Positions 1 through 8,447 of a DNA stretch of 64,000 bases are shown one piece after another; positions within the stretch are counted from its first letter, which is position 1, and every line of letters starts with the position of its first letter. The stretch covers positions 1,411,501 to 1,475,500 of the forward strand of contig NZ_JASVWB010000004.1 in NCBI RefSeq assembly GCF_030287445.1, written 5' to 3'. The position numbers and the translations under genes are program-made. The notes beneath the pieces are model-generated. The model ran no database searches. It saw only the letters and a list, made by a program, of their open reading frames with translations, and was not told the DNA's origin. Source of the stretch: Streptomyces sp. ALI-76-A. GTDB taxonomy: Bacteria; Actinomycetota; Actinomycetes; Streptomycetales; Streptomycetaceae.

Positions 1-364
1 GTGCTGCTCGCCGGTGGTGGACAGCGGGATTTCGTTCAGTGGCAGCAGGGCGGTGTCGTGGATGCAGCGCAGCGCAGCATTTGCATGGACCCACGTAGCA
101 CAAGGCTGCTGCACGGGTAGCAGGCCGACCCCGCCCCGTGCGGTGACGGGCAGCTGCTGCTCGCAGCCTCAGGCGGTCCACCAGGGGAAGCCCCCCAAGC
201 ACCTGCGGATGCGCCGCGGCCGGCGCGAGGCTGCGCGCGTTCGCGTCGCTCCGCAGGTCTGAACGCCGCAAAGCGACGTGGTCAGTCCGGGACCGCCAGC
301 CCAGCATTCACCTGCGCACAAGGAGAGCGCCTCGAAGGGCAGGTTTCGCACGGTTTACCTGCTG
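1..364. other. no recognisable gene
   Basis: Open frames exist on both strands, as expected at this GC content, but none has a convincing start or a family I recognise. It may hold the decayed edge of a gene lying to the left of the window. Confidence 0.4.
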
Positions 365-622
365 CTACGCGCCCCCGAAGTACGGTCCTGTGTAGACGCA
401 CCACGGCCCCGGGGTCTGGTCTTGCACGATGCGGAAGCCCGGGTCGGCCAGCGGCTCGTCCACGAAGTAGACCCGGAGGTCCCCCTGGCCCTCGGGCTCG
501 GAGTACGTGCACACCCCCGATGCCCCTCGGGCACAGTACGAGGTCATCGGCCTGCGGAACACAAGCCTGCGGCGAATCGCGTTACGGCTGACGAGGCGAT
601 TCACGAGAAAACCGTCGTTCAT
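365..622 (-). CDS. small hypothetical protein, uncertain
   Basis: An 85-codon frame. Its last ~60 residues (from a second in-frame Met near 547) are rich in Cys, Tyr, Gly and Pro and end in VYTGPYFGGA. The aromatic/glycine pattern faintly resembles the small beta/gamma-crystallin-like or I36 inhibitor proteins secreted by streptomycetes. No signal peptide is clear and only two or three cysteines are present, so it could equally be a degenerate fragment or a chance frame. It is divergent from the operon starting at 707. Confidence 0.22.
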   Translation of the reverse strand: MNDGFLVNRLVSRNAIRRRLVFRRPMTSYCARGASGVCTYSEPEGQGDLRVYFVDEPLADPGFRIVQDQTPGPWCVYTGPYFGGA

Positions 623-706
623 CCGTTTGGGCGTTCACGTGTGCAGGGGGGAGGCATCCCGTGCACAAGATGGCATTCAAGTGTCGACCTACTGTGAGGA
701 GTGATC

Positions 707-898
707 ATGACAGGTGCGACGTTGCAGCCAGCCGGTCTGGTCCTGGATGCGGAACTCGTGGAGGCGGCGATGACGCCTTCTGAGGCGGAGGTGAGCGGTG
801 CTCCGCTGCCCTCCGTCGACGGTAGCGGCGGTGTGGGGCTCCTGGCTCTGACTCTGCTCATCTCTCCCAAGGAGCCGAAGGAGCTCCGGCGCCGGTGA
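707..898 (+). CDS. 63-aa peptide, first gene of a four-gene coupled operon
   Basis: ATG at 707 is preceded by a strong ribosome site GAGGAG (696-701), which decides this start over the in-frame GTG at 701. The product has no Cys. It has an acidic N-terminal half (VLDAELVEAAMTPSEAEV), a Gly/Ser hinge (VDGSGGVG), a short hydrophobic stretch (GLLALTLLI) and a basic tail (KELRRR). The stop overlaps the next start as GTGA, so the two are translationally coupled. The layout of acidic leader, hinge and short core recalls RiPP precursors or small membrane peptides, but no known precursor motif is visible. Function unknown; that it is a real gene is supported by the ribosome site and coupling. Confidence 0.6.
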   Translation: MTGATLQPAGLVLDAELVEAAMTPSEAEVSGAPLPSVDGSGGVGLLALTLLISPKEPKELRRR

Positions 899-1734
899 CC
901 ACTGAAGTACTCCGCGATGCGCACAGCGCGTCGGCCGAAGTGCTGGCAGGCGGTGCTCTCGAAGTCCTGCGGGGCGGCGGGAGCACCGCCGTCGTGGCGG
1001 CGCATCTGCGAGCGGGGGCGCAGGAGGATGCTCCCGCCGTCGTGCAGGGCGAGGAGGAGCGGGCTGCGGTGCCTGGTGTTGCTGTCGCGGCGGGTGCGGT
1101 GCGCATTCTGGGTGCGGACGTCCTGGCTCCGTACCTGTTGGCGGACGGGGTGCTGTTACCGGAGGAGTCGGAGGCGGTTTGTCTGACGCTTTTGGCGCTG
1201 CCTCCGGCGCCGTCGACGCTTCCTGCCCCTCCGGAGGGGCCCGAACCGGCGTGGGTCAGGGCCTGGATCGACTGGGGTTTGGTCAGTGTGCTGGCCCGCC
1301 TCGATCCGGCCGCCGCCTCTCTGCCGCTCTCCGCTCCGCCCGGTCCGCCACGGTGTGATGAGGCCGCACCCCGTCACAGTCCGGCGTCCGGCGAGCCCGG
1401 AAACGGGGGTTGCGGGGAGGGCTGGGTGCCGTGGTCGCTGCGGATGGGACGGCTTGCCTCGCTTGCCCTGCCCGGTCTGGACGGGCCCGTGCACCAGGCC
1501 GCGCGCTCCGGCGTGCTCGCCCTGGCTCGCGGGGCCACGCGCGCGCTCCTGCGTCAGGACTACGCCACCGCCGCCCGGTTGGTCCGCTGGCTGGCCTGGC
1601 TCACCGCAGAGGGCGTCACGCTGCCCCTGGAACCGTCCCTGCTGACCAGCGAAATCGCGCTGCGTGGCGGCGGTGAGCGCTGCATGCTGGACACCGCGAT
1701 CGCCTGCCGCCTGCTCGGACTGGAGAGCGCATGA
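895..1734 (+). CDS. unrecognised protein of the peptide-linked operon
   Basis: A 279-aa protein starting with GTG inside the stop of the 63-aa peptide (GTGA) and ending in an ATGA overlap with the next gene. The N-terminal third is Ala/Val/Gly-rich, the middle (about 105-165) is Pro-rich and low-complexity, and the C-terminal ~100 residues are Leu/Arg-rich and probably helical (LARGATRALLRQDYATAARL). No catalytic motif, signal peptide or clear membrane helix is seen. Cysteines occur at about residue 96, in the linker and near the C-terminus. I do not recognise the family. Coupling on both sides implies a job shared with its neighbours. Confidence 0.6.
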   Translation: MTTEVLRDAHSASAEVLAGGALEVLRGGGSTAVVAAHLRAGAQEDAPAVVQGEEERAAVPGVAVAAGAVRILGADVLAPYLLADGVLLPEESEAVCLTLLALPPAPSTLPAPPEGPEPAWVRAWIDWGLVSVLARLDPAAASLPLSAPPGPPRCDEAAPRHSPASGEPGNGGCGEGWVPWSLRMGRLASLALPGLDGPVHQAARSGVLALARGATRALLRQDYATAARLVRWLAWLTAEGVTLPLEPSLLTSEIALRGGGERCMLDTAIACRLLGLESA

Positions 1735-2720
1735 GCACAGCCCTGGCCCAAGCGGCCCACGATCTCAGCTCCCGCGCCCTGGGCTGGCTGCACACCCACC
1801 GCCACCGGGGCGCGCTGGAGGGCGAGAGCATCACCGGGAACATGAACGCCTACAAGGCGCTGATGGAGACGGCGATGGCCGCCTCCCTGGTCCTGCGCGA
1901 CGGAGCCGCCGGCAACCGCGAGCAGGTCCTGGCCCGCGAGTTGATGCAGTACTGCTGGACGCAGTTCCAGGACGGCGACCTGCTCTACCAGCGGCAGCTG
2001 CACCATCCCGTCACCACCGACGCCCTGGAGGGGTACGGCCACTTCACCCGGGCCGGCTACCGCCATCCCGGCCTGGACCGGCTCGCTGCCCAGATGGCCC
2101 GGACCGGCACCGCACAGGCGGTCGAGCATGTGCCCAACCGGCGTCTCGCCGTCGCCAACGCCCTACGCCTGACCGGCCACGACCTCAGCGGTGGCCCACG
2201 GGACTGGGAGCAGCTGACCCGGGCCACCTGGCTCGGCAGCACCCCCGCCCCCTGGTACATCGACTGGATGACCGGCTACGCCGTCACCCACACCGTCTTC
2301 CACCTCACCGACTGGGGCCGGCGACCGGATGGCTTGCCTGAGGATGTGGCCAGCTACCTCGCCCGCTGGCTGCCGGTCTGGACGGACATCTGGACGGAGA
2401 ACGGCCAGTGGGACCTGGTCGGCGAACTGCTGATCATCAGCATGTGCCTTCCCCAGCCCATGTTCGACGTCTCCGACTGGCAGCACCTGGCACGACTCCA
2501 GAAACCTGACGGCCTGCTGCCACGGGACGGCCAGCCGGTCGACGAGGATCCCGCCGCACGTTTCGCGGACCACCAGCACCCCACCATCGTGGCCGCCGTC
2601 GCCGGCACCATCGCCCTCAACCGCATCCTGAACGGAACCGTCATGGGCATGCAGCAAAAGGACAGGGGCACGCATGACCGTCTACACCTCCGGCATTTGC
2701 CCGAGCGGCCCAGCCGATGA
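1731..2720 (+). CDS. helical protein, possibly DUF6895-like
   Basis: A 329-aa protein whose ATG overlaps the upstream stop (ATGA). The body is rich in amphipathic helix with conserved-looking aromatic/His/Trp segments: ALGWLHTHRHRG near residue 17, WYIDWMTGYAVTHTVFHLTD near 180 and ENGQWDLVGELL near 220. This spacing recalls alpha/alpha-toroid proteins and, from memory, the uncharacterised actinobacterial DUF6895 group. That assignment is tentative. No nucleotide-binding or metal motif is certain. Its last 47 bases overlap the serine hydrolase gene that follows. Role unknown; the partner genes suggest peptide or small-molecule processing. Confidence 0.65.
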   Translation: MSTALAQAAHDLSSRALGWLHTHRHRGALEGESITGNMNAYKALMETAMAASLVLRDGAAGNREQVLARELMQYCWTQFQDGDLLYQRQLHHPVTTDALEGYGHFTRAGYRHPGLDRLAAQMARTGTAQAVEHVPNRRLAVANALRLTGHDLSGGPRDWEQLTRATWLGSTPAPWYIDWMTGYAVTHTVFHLTDWGRRPDGLPEDVASYLARWLPVWTDIWTENGQWDLVGELLIISMCLPQPMFDVSDWQHLARLQKPDGLLPRDGQPVDEDPAARFADHQHPTIVAAVAGTIALNRILNGTVMGMQQKDRGTHDRLHLRHLPERPSR

Positions 2721-3774
2721 AGTACACGGCACGCTTGACCCCGCTACGGTGCACCGGGCGACGCGCACCCTGCTGGGCGCGGCACACGGCGCCAGCACGA
2801 TCGTCATCGGCCTGTACCACCAAGGCCGGCGCGCCCTCGTGGCCCGGGGCCGCACCACACATGCGGGAGGACCACCGGCCGATGCGGGCACCCGCTTCGA
2901 AATCGGCTCCCTCACCAAAACCTTCACCGCCCTGCTGCTGGCCGAGCAGGCAGCCCGCGGCGAGTTGCACCTCCACGATCCACTCGCCCGCCACCTGCCC
3001 CACGCAACAGCACTGCCCGCAGGCGGTGAGGACATCACCCTCACCCACCTCGCCACCCACACCTCCGGCCTTCCCCGGCTTCCCCCCGGCCTCGTCCGCA
3101 GCGCCCTTCCCCGCACGTTCACCAACCCCTACGCCGCCTTCACCACCGAAAACGTCCTGCACGCCTTGACCCGCACCCGTCTGCGAGCCGCTCCCGGCAC
3201 CCGGGTCCGGTACTCCAACTTCGGTCTCGGCCTACTCGGCCACGCCCTCACCGCAGCAGCCGACCACACCCCCTACCCCGCACTACTCAACACCCGCGTG
3301 CTGCACCCTCTCCGCTTACACGCCACGGACTGCGCCCCAGCCGCGCGCCCAGGGACCACCCAGGCCACCGGCTACCATCACCACCGAACCCGGCCCCCCT
3401 TCCACATCCCCGGCCTGCCCGCCGCAGGAATCCTCCGCTCAAGCGCCCGCGATCTCCTCACCACCCTCGAGGCACTCCTGGACCCCACTGCAGCCGGAGC
3501 GCCACCCACCCTCACCACCGCACTGCGCGAAGTCCTCCGCCCCCGGCTTCGCACACCCCGCAACACCGGCCTGTCACTGGTGTGGAACATCCGCTCCCGC
3601 ACCGACGGCTCCACCCTCTACCACCACTCCGGCGGCACCTGCGGCTTCACCACCTTCGCCGGCTTCAACCCCCACCACCGCACCGCCCTGGTAGCACTGG
3701 CCAACACCGCTCCCGGGCGCGGCAACACTCTCATCCAAGAGGCCTATAACACCCTGACCGGCCTGCACCGATAA
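2674..3774 (+). CDS. beta-lactamase-family serine hydrolase
   Basis: A 366-aa protein of the class C beta-lactamase/DD-peptidase/esterase fold. The three catalytic motifs are present: S79-L-T-K82 (GSLTKTFTA), Y180-S-N, and an H-S-G box (HHSGGTCGF, near 310) in place of KTG. The family cleaves or transfers acyl and peptidyl groups through the motif-1 Ser. There is no N-terminal signal peptide, so it is probably cytoplasmic, which is unusual for a cell-wall enzyme and fits a biosynthetic or maturation esterase/peptidase. The start lies within the upstream gene (47-bp overlap). Codon use matches its neighbours. The substrate cannot be read from sequence. Confidence 0.85.
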   Translation: MTVYTSGICPSGPADEVHGTLDPATVHRATRTLLGAAHGASTIVIGLYHQGRRALVARGRTTHAGGPPADAGTRFEIGSLTKTFTALLLAEQAARGELHLHDPLARHLPHATALPAGGEDITLTHLATHTSGLPRLPPGLVRSALPRTFTNPYAAFTTENVLHALTRTRLRAAPGTRVRYSNFGLGLLGHALTAAADHTPYPALLNTRVLHPLRLHATDCAPAARPGTTQATGYHHHRTRPPFHIPGLPAAGILRSSARDLLTTLEALLDPTAAGAPPTLTTALREVLRPRLRTPRNTGLSLVWNIRSRTDGSTLYHHSGGTCGFTTFAGFNPHHRTALVALANTAPGRGNTLIQEAYNTLTGLHR

Positions 3775-4004
3775 CAGGGCGGCTCCTGTGCAAACTGCGA
3801 CGCTCCACCACCGGCATCACCAGCCTCGTCGAAACCGTCCTCACCTCCACCTGACCAGCTCAACCTGAGGTTGGAAAACACTCAGTGCGGACGGTTTGGA
3901 GGCGATGGACGACGTCCGGTGCTCCGTGGCGGTGCTCACCGCACGGATTCGGGAGACGCACACCGCCCGGACGACTACACGTCTCCACACCTGGGGCCGT
4001 CAAC

Positions 4005-4600
4005 TCACTGAGATGTACAGCTGGTCGTCCTCGTCAGATGTCCGGTGACATCTAGGGAGGCCCACATGGCGGCGACGTGTCGCCCGCAGTCCTGGATGGC
4101 CCGGTCCGCGGCCGCGAAGTCGGCCAGGGGCGGCAGGGCGGGCGTCGTATCCAGGACCTCCCGGATTGGCGTCCATACGGGGCCAAGAAGTCGCTGGACT
4201 GCAGGGTGGTCCTCGTAGCCGGTCAGCAGCGGCGCGTTCCCTCCAGCCTCCTCCACAGCGTCGGCGTGCGCGATCAGCTTGAGCACCTCGCCCGTGCCGA
4301 AAATCAAGCGTCCGCACATCTCGTCCAGGCCGATCCGGTGCGTCCGGTATGAATGAACAATGAACGAGGTCGGCCCATCCGGGGTCCACGTCATCGAGAA
4401 GGCTGGCGAAGGCATCGCGGTAGCCCTCGCCCAAAAGGTCGGCAAGGGTGAACGGCCGGGCCTCGCCGCCCCCGCCCGCGGTCACAGTGGCGAACTGGCC
4501 CATGAGCGCGTTGGAGAACAGATCGCACCGGAACTCATCGGCGGCCTCGTACGCCCAGATCGCCGCCACCTCTTCCGGCGTCTTGTCACGGGCACCCAGC
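4005..4600 (-). pseudogene. 3' remnant of an unrecognised gene, frameshifted
   Basis: Two minus-strand frames hold the pieces of one protein. The upstream piece (about 4600-4360) includes ATPEEVAAIWAYEAADEFRC-like sequence. The downstream piece (about 4365-4005) includes LDEMCGRLIFGTGEVLKLIA and PALPPLADFAAADRAIQDCG. The frame switches near 4355, where GTTCATTGTTCATTCAT contains a short tandem repeat that could have slipped. The 5' part is absent; upstream sequence changes abruptly into a truncated alcohol dehydrogenase at about 4600. I do not recognise the family. Confidence 0.5.
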
Positions 4601-5071
4601 CACCTGCGGGGCGACCGCCGGGTCGACCTTGGTGCACTGCCCGGCGGCGACCAGGGTCTTCTCGGCGAAGGCACCGATACCGAGGGCCGGAGACAGCTCC
4701 CGGCCGCTGCCCGCGAGGGTCATCCTCTGCTCGGCGTTGCGGGTGTCGAAGCAGAACCACGGGCGCCCCCGCAGACAGGCGCGGCACTGCCCGCACACGG
4801 CACGCCAGTTGAGGATCACGAAGTCCCCGGGCGCCACATCGGTGACGCCCTCGCCGACCGACTCCACGACGCCCGCCGCCTCATGGCCGAGCAGGAAGGG
4901 GAACTCGTCGCTGATCCCGCCCTGTTTGTAGTGCAGGTCGGTATGACACACCCCGCACGCCTGGATGCGTACGACCGCCTCCCCAGGCCCTGGGTCGGGC
5001 ACGACGATCGTCTCCATCCGCACCGGCTCGCCCTTGCCCGGTGCGATCACGCCGCGTACTTCCTGCGCCAT
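4586..5071 (-). pseudogene. 5' fragment of a zinc alcohol dehydrogenase
   Basis: The frame encodes the N-terminal ~155 residues of a class III/mycothiol-type zinc alcohol dehydrogenase: catalytic-zinc segment CGVCHTD (about 38-44), GHEAAG, and the structural-zinc lobe [15 protein letters not shown] (about 97-111). Homology stops after [10 protein letters not shown]. The NAD-binding half, normally another ~200 residues, is missing and the frame runs into foreign sequence. The enzyme is therefore inactive. Its ATG is 4 bp beyond the stop of the upstream 3-hydroxyacyl-CoA dehydrogenase gene, so it was once the next gene in that operon. The truncation probably marks a deletion joining two unrelated loci. 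Confidence 0.8.
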
Positions 5072-5075
5072 GGGG

Positions 5076-5969
5076 TCAGTCGCCCTTCTTCGATTCCGAG
5101 TAGTCGTGGAAGCCGCGCCCGGACTTTCGTCCGAGCAGGCCGGCCTCCACCATGCGCAGCAGCAGCGGAGGCGCGGCGTGCAGCGGTTCCTTGAAGTCGG
5201 CGTACATCGCGTCGGCGATCGCCCCGAGGGTGTCCAGGCCGATCAGGTCGGCCAGGCTCAGCGGGCCCAGGAGGTGGGCGCAGCCGAGGACCATGCCGGT
5301 GTCGATGTCCTTCGCGGAGGCGAAGCCGGACTCCAGCATGCGGATCGCGGAGAGCAGGTACGGCACCAGGAGGGCGTTCACCACGAACCCGGCCCGGTCC
5401 TGGGAGCGGATCACCTGCTTGCCGAGCACGTCGGTGACGAACTCCGCCGCGCGCTGTTGGGTGTGAGTGCTCGTCAGCAGGGACGGCACGATCTCCACCA
5501 GGCCGAGTACCGGGACCGGGTGGAAGAAGTGCACCCCGATCACCTGGTGCGGGCGTGTGGTGGCCATGCCGAGTTTCATGATGGGGAGGGACGAGGTGTT
5601 CGACGCGAGCAGCGCGTCCTCGCGGGTGACGACCCGGTCGAGTTCGGCGAACAGTTCGACCTTGGTCTTCTCATCCTCTGTCGCCGCCTCCACCAGCAGG
5701 TCCCGGTCGGCCAACTCGGTGAGGTCGGGGGTGACCCGGACCCGGGCGAGTGCGGCGTCGTGTTCCTCGCCGGTGAGCTTGCCGCGCCGTACGCCCCGGT
5801 CGAGCGAGGCGGTGATCCGGACCCGTCCGGCATCGGCCGCGCCCGGACTCACCTCGTGGACCACCACGTCCAGCCCGGCCCGGGCGCACACTTCGGCGAT
5901 GCCCGCGCCCATCAGACCGCAGCCGATGACACCGACCCGACGGATGTCGGCGCCCGGCGCACCGCTCAC
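5076..5969 (-). CDS. 3-hydroxyacyl-CoA (3-hydroxybutyryl-CoA) dehydrogenase
   Basis: A 297-aa protein, the usual length for the single-function family (about 282-295). It oxidises 3-hydroxyacyl-CoA to 3-oxoacyl-CoA with NAD. An N-terminal Rossmann motif ([12 protein letters not shown], about 11-22) is followed by the family signature [14 protein letters not shown] and the C-terminal helical domain [23 protein letters not shown] at 5969 was chosen because it overlaps the stop of the acyl-CoA dehydrogenase gene (GTGA). The two would act in sequence, dehydrogenation then hydroxyacyl oxidation (a hydratase is not in the window). The truncated alcohol dehydrogenase follows immediately. Confidence 0.9.
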   Translation of the reverse strand: MSGAPGADIRRVGVIGCGLMGAGIAEVCARAGLDVVVHEVSPGAADAGRVRITASLDRGVRRGKLTGEEHDAALARVRVTPDLTELADRDLLVEAATEDEKTKVELFAELDRVVTREDALLASNTSSLPIMKLGMATTRPHQVIGVHFFHPVPVLGLVEIVPSLLTSTHTQQRAAEFVTDVLGKQVIRSQDRAGFVVNALLVPYLLSAIRMLESGFASAKDIDTGMVLGCAHLLGPLSLADLIGLDTLGAIADAMYADFKEPLHAAPPLLLRMVEAGLLGRKSGRGFHDYSESKKGD

Positions 5970-7156
5970 CGGAAGGCCGCCTGCCCCGTCAGCGCCTGGC
6001 CGATCATGAGGGTGTGCATCTCGACGGTGCCCTCGTAGGTGAGGATCGACTCCAGGTTGTTGGCGTGCCGGATGACCGGGTACTCCAGTGAGATGCCGTT
6101 GGCGCCCAGGACGGTGCGGGCGGTGCGGCAGATATCCAGTGCGGCACGGGTGTTGTTGAGCTTGCCGTAGCTGACCTGTTCGGGGCGCAGGCCCCGGTCG
6201 TCCTTGGTGCGGCCCAGGTGGAAGGCCAGGAGCGTGCCCTTGGCCAACTCCAGCGCCATGTCGGTCAGTTTGGCCTGGGTCAGCTGGAAGGAGCTGATCG
6301 GGCGGCCGAACTGGACCCGGTCGCCCGCGTAGGCCAGCGCCGCCCGGAACGACGACCGTGCGGCACCCATCGCGCCCCACGCGATCCCGTACCGCGCCTC
6401 GTTGAGGCAGGACAGCGGCCCGCGCAGTCCGCGTACCTCAGGCAGCACGGCGGATCCGGGCAGTCGTATCGAGTCGAGCACGAGCTCGCTGGTCACCGAG
6501 GCCCTCAGTGACATCTTGTGCTTGATGGCGGGTGCCGAGAAACCGGGGGTGTCGGTGGGGACGACGAAGCCGCGTACGCCGTCCTCGGTGCGGGCCCAGA
6601 CGACGGCCACGTCGGCGACCGAGCCGTTGGTGATCCACATCTTGCGCCCGTCGAGGAGCCAGTCGTCACCGTCTCGGCGGGCGGTGGTGCGCATGCTGCC
6701 GGGATCGGAGCCGGAGTCGGGCTCGGTGAGGCCGAAGCAGCCGATGGCGGTGCCCGCCGCGAGGCGCGGCAGCCACTCCTCCTTCTGCTCCTCGGAGCCG
6801 AAGGCATGGATCGCGTACATGGCCAGCGAGCCCTGGACCGACACCAGGGAACGCAGCCCGGAGTCGGTCGCCTCCAGTTCCAGACAGGCCAGGCCGTAGT
6901 CGACGGCGCTCATCCCCGCGCAGCCGTAGCCCTCCAAGTGCATGCCCAGCAGGCCGAGTTCGCCGAGTTCCTTGGTGAGGCCGCGGATGTCCTCGATCTC
7001 GCCCTGTTCGAACCACTCGGCGATGTACGGTTCGACGCGCCGGTCGCAGAAGGTGCGCACGGCGTCGCGTACGGCGTGCTCGTCCGGCGTCAGCAGGCTG
7101 TCGAGTTCCAGCAGGTCGAGGGGGTCGGCCGGGCGCGGGGAGTGTGGGGTGTGCAT
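5966..7156 (-). CDS. acyl-CoA dehydrogenase, glutaryl-CoA dehydrogenase-like
   Basis: A 396-aa flavoprotein. Sequence features match the glutaryl-CoA dehydrogenase branch: FAD-binding FGLTEPDSGSDP and WITNGSVADV, the Arg segment LNEARYGIAWG, and catalytic Glu (about 375) in ILTYEGTVEMHTLMIGQALTG. Glutaryl-CoA dehydrogenases oxidise and decarboxylate glutaryl-CoA to crotonyl-CoA. The Arg that recognises the distal carboxylate cannot be confirmed by eye, so another acyl-CoA is possible. It is translationally coupled to the 3-hydroxyacyl-CoA dehydrogenase. An imperfect hairpin lies just upstream (7188-7222), so its expression may be partly uncoupled from the upstream MDR dehydrogenase. Confidence 0.88.
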   Translation of the reverse strand: MHTPHSPRPADPLDLLELDSLLTPDEHAVRDAVRTFCDRRVEPYIAEWFEQGEIEDIRGLTKELGELGLLGMHLEGYGCAGMSAVDYGLACLELEATDSGLRSLVSVQGSLAMYAIHAFGSEEQKEEWLPRLAAGTAIGCFGLTEPDSGSDPGSMRTTARRDGDDWLLDGRKMWITNGSVADVAVVWARTEDGVRGFVVPTDTPGFSAPAIKHKMSLRASVTSELVLDSIRLPGSAVLPEVRGLRGPLSCLNEARYGIAWGAMGAARSSFRAALAYAGDRVQFGRPISSFQLTQAKLTDMALELAKGTLLAFHLGRTKDDRGLRPEQVSYGKLNNTRAALDICRTARTVLGANGISLEYPVIRHANNLESILTYEGTVEMHTLMIGQALTGQAAFR

Positions 7157-7187
7157 CAGGTCTCCAGGGATCGGGAGGGGGAGAGGA

Positions 7188-7222
7188 GGAGGCCGCCGGT
7201 CAGGGGAGGACCGACGGCCTCC
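7188..7222. terminator. hairpin between operon segments
   Basis: GGAGGCCGCCGGTC (7188-7201) and GACCGACGGCCTCC (7209-7222) pair at 13 of 14 positions with a 7-base loop. No U-run follows, which is usual for streptomycete terminators. It lies between the MDR dehydrogenase and the acyl-CoA dehydrogenase and could be a terminator, attenuator or processing site. Confidence 0.5.
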
Positions 7223-7255
7223 GGTCAGAAGGCGGCCGTCAGGTCGTCACGTCGC

Positions 7256-8374
7256 TCACGCGGTGGCGGTCGGGCTGATGATGAAGTTGCTGAAGCCGCC
7301 GTTGCGTCGGGCGAATCCGCCGATGGCGTCGTTGACCTGCTCCAGTGGGAACACCTGGTGTTCCAGCGGGCCGAGATCCAGCAGGCCCCCCTCGACCATG
7401 TCGGCCATGGCCTGCCCCTCGCCGGAGGTGAACCACGCCGAGCCGATCAGCCGCAGCTGCTGGTCCATCATCCGGTGGATGTCGATGGGCAGGTCACCGG
7501 CGACGGCGCCGATGTTCACCGCGATGCCGCCGCGCGCCATGGCGCGCATGCCGGCCCGGAAGGTCTCGTGCGGGGCGCCGGGGCCGAGCGCGTCGATGTA
7601 GATGTCGACGCCGTAGCCGTCGGTCTGCTCGTGGATCCACTCGTCGACCGGGCCGTCGTCGAGGGAGTGCAGGTGCAGCCGGCCGTTCGCCAGCTTGCCG
7701 GCCTGGTCGAGCAGGTCCTTGTCGCGGCCGGTGCCGTATACGTGGGTCAGGCCCAGGGCGGGTGCGAGGAGCGCGGCGCCGATGCCCAGGGTGCCGCTGA
7801 TGCCGTTGATCAGAATCGTCTTGCCCGGGCCTGCCCCGGCCTTGCGGAGAGCGGAGTACATGGTGCCGAGGTAGCCGAAGCGGGCGGCGGCGTTGAACGA
7901 CAGTGCGTCCGGCAGCTTCACCAGACTGTAGGCGGGCGCCACCATGTACTCGGCGAGGCCGCCCTGGTAGCGGTCGAGCAGGTCGAGCGCGGTCGGTGAG
8001 AAGCCGAAATATCCGGCGAAGGCGTAGCTGGCGCAGTTGATCGAGTCGTCGTTGCGACAGGACCGGCACGACCCGCAGGAACGGCCCGGGTTGACGTACA
8101 CCCGGTCGCCCGGCTTGAACGCCTGGACACCCTCACCCACGGCCTCGACCACGCCCGCCGGGTCCAGTCCGAAGATCGCCGGCAGGGTCGGCAGCGGGCT
8201 GTGCGGGAACCAGGTCGTCCACATGTTCAGGATGTTGGCCAGGTTCGGAACGATGTTGACGGCGTGGACGGCCACGCGGACGTCACCGGGGCCGGGCTCG
8301 GGAACGGGGAGTTCCTCGATCCTCATCGGCTCGCCGACGGCGTGCATCCGCGCGGCTCGCATGGTCGCACTCAT
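7256..8374 (-). CDS. MDR-family dehydrogenase without catalytic zinc ligands
   Basis: A 372-aa medium-chain dehydrogenase/reductase. ATG at 8374 was chosen because GAGGAG stands 5 bases upstream. The structural-zinc lobe is kept (CGSCRSCRNDDSINC, about 96-110) and the nucleotide-binding motif is NGISGTLGIGAA. The catalytic-zinc sites are not: where alcohol dehydrogenases have CGVCHTD it has HAVNIVPN, and GHE is replaced by GLDPAG. It is therefore unlikely to work as a zinc alcohol dehydrogenase and more likely acts as a hydride-transferring reductase on an enone or CoA thioester. It lies in the leftward catabolic operon between the ligase and the acyl-CoA dehydrogenase. Confidence 0.85.
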   Translation of the reverse strand: MSATMRAARMHAVGEPMRIEELPVPEPGPGDVRVAVHAVNIVPNLANILNMWTTWFPHSPLPTLPAIFGLDPAGVVEAVGEGVQAFKPGDRVYVNPGRSCGSCRSCRNDDSINCASYAFAGYFGFSPTALDLLDRYQGGLAEYMVAPAYSLVKLPDALSFNAAARFGYLGTMYSALRKAGAGPGKTILINGISGTLGIGAALLAPALGLTHVYGTGRDKDLLDQAGKLANGRLHLHSLDDGPVDEWIHEQTDGYGVDIYIDALGPGAPHETFRAGMRAMARGGIAVNIGAVAGDLPIDIHRMMDQQLRLIGSAWFTSGEGQAMADMVEGGLLDLGPLEHQVFPLEQVNDAIGGFARRNGGFSNFIISPTATA

Positions 8375-8447
8375 GGCGTCTCCTCGGGTATGACTGGGGG
8401 AGACAGCGCCCACTTGGGCGCGGTCCCTGGGAGTTGTGGAGGACGGG

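Noticed and set aside
6518..7999. 493-codon plus-strand open frame
   Set aside because: Complement of the acyl-CoA dehydrogenase and MDR dehydrogenase genes.
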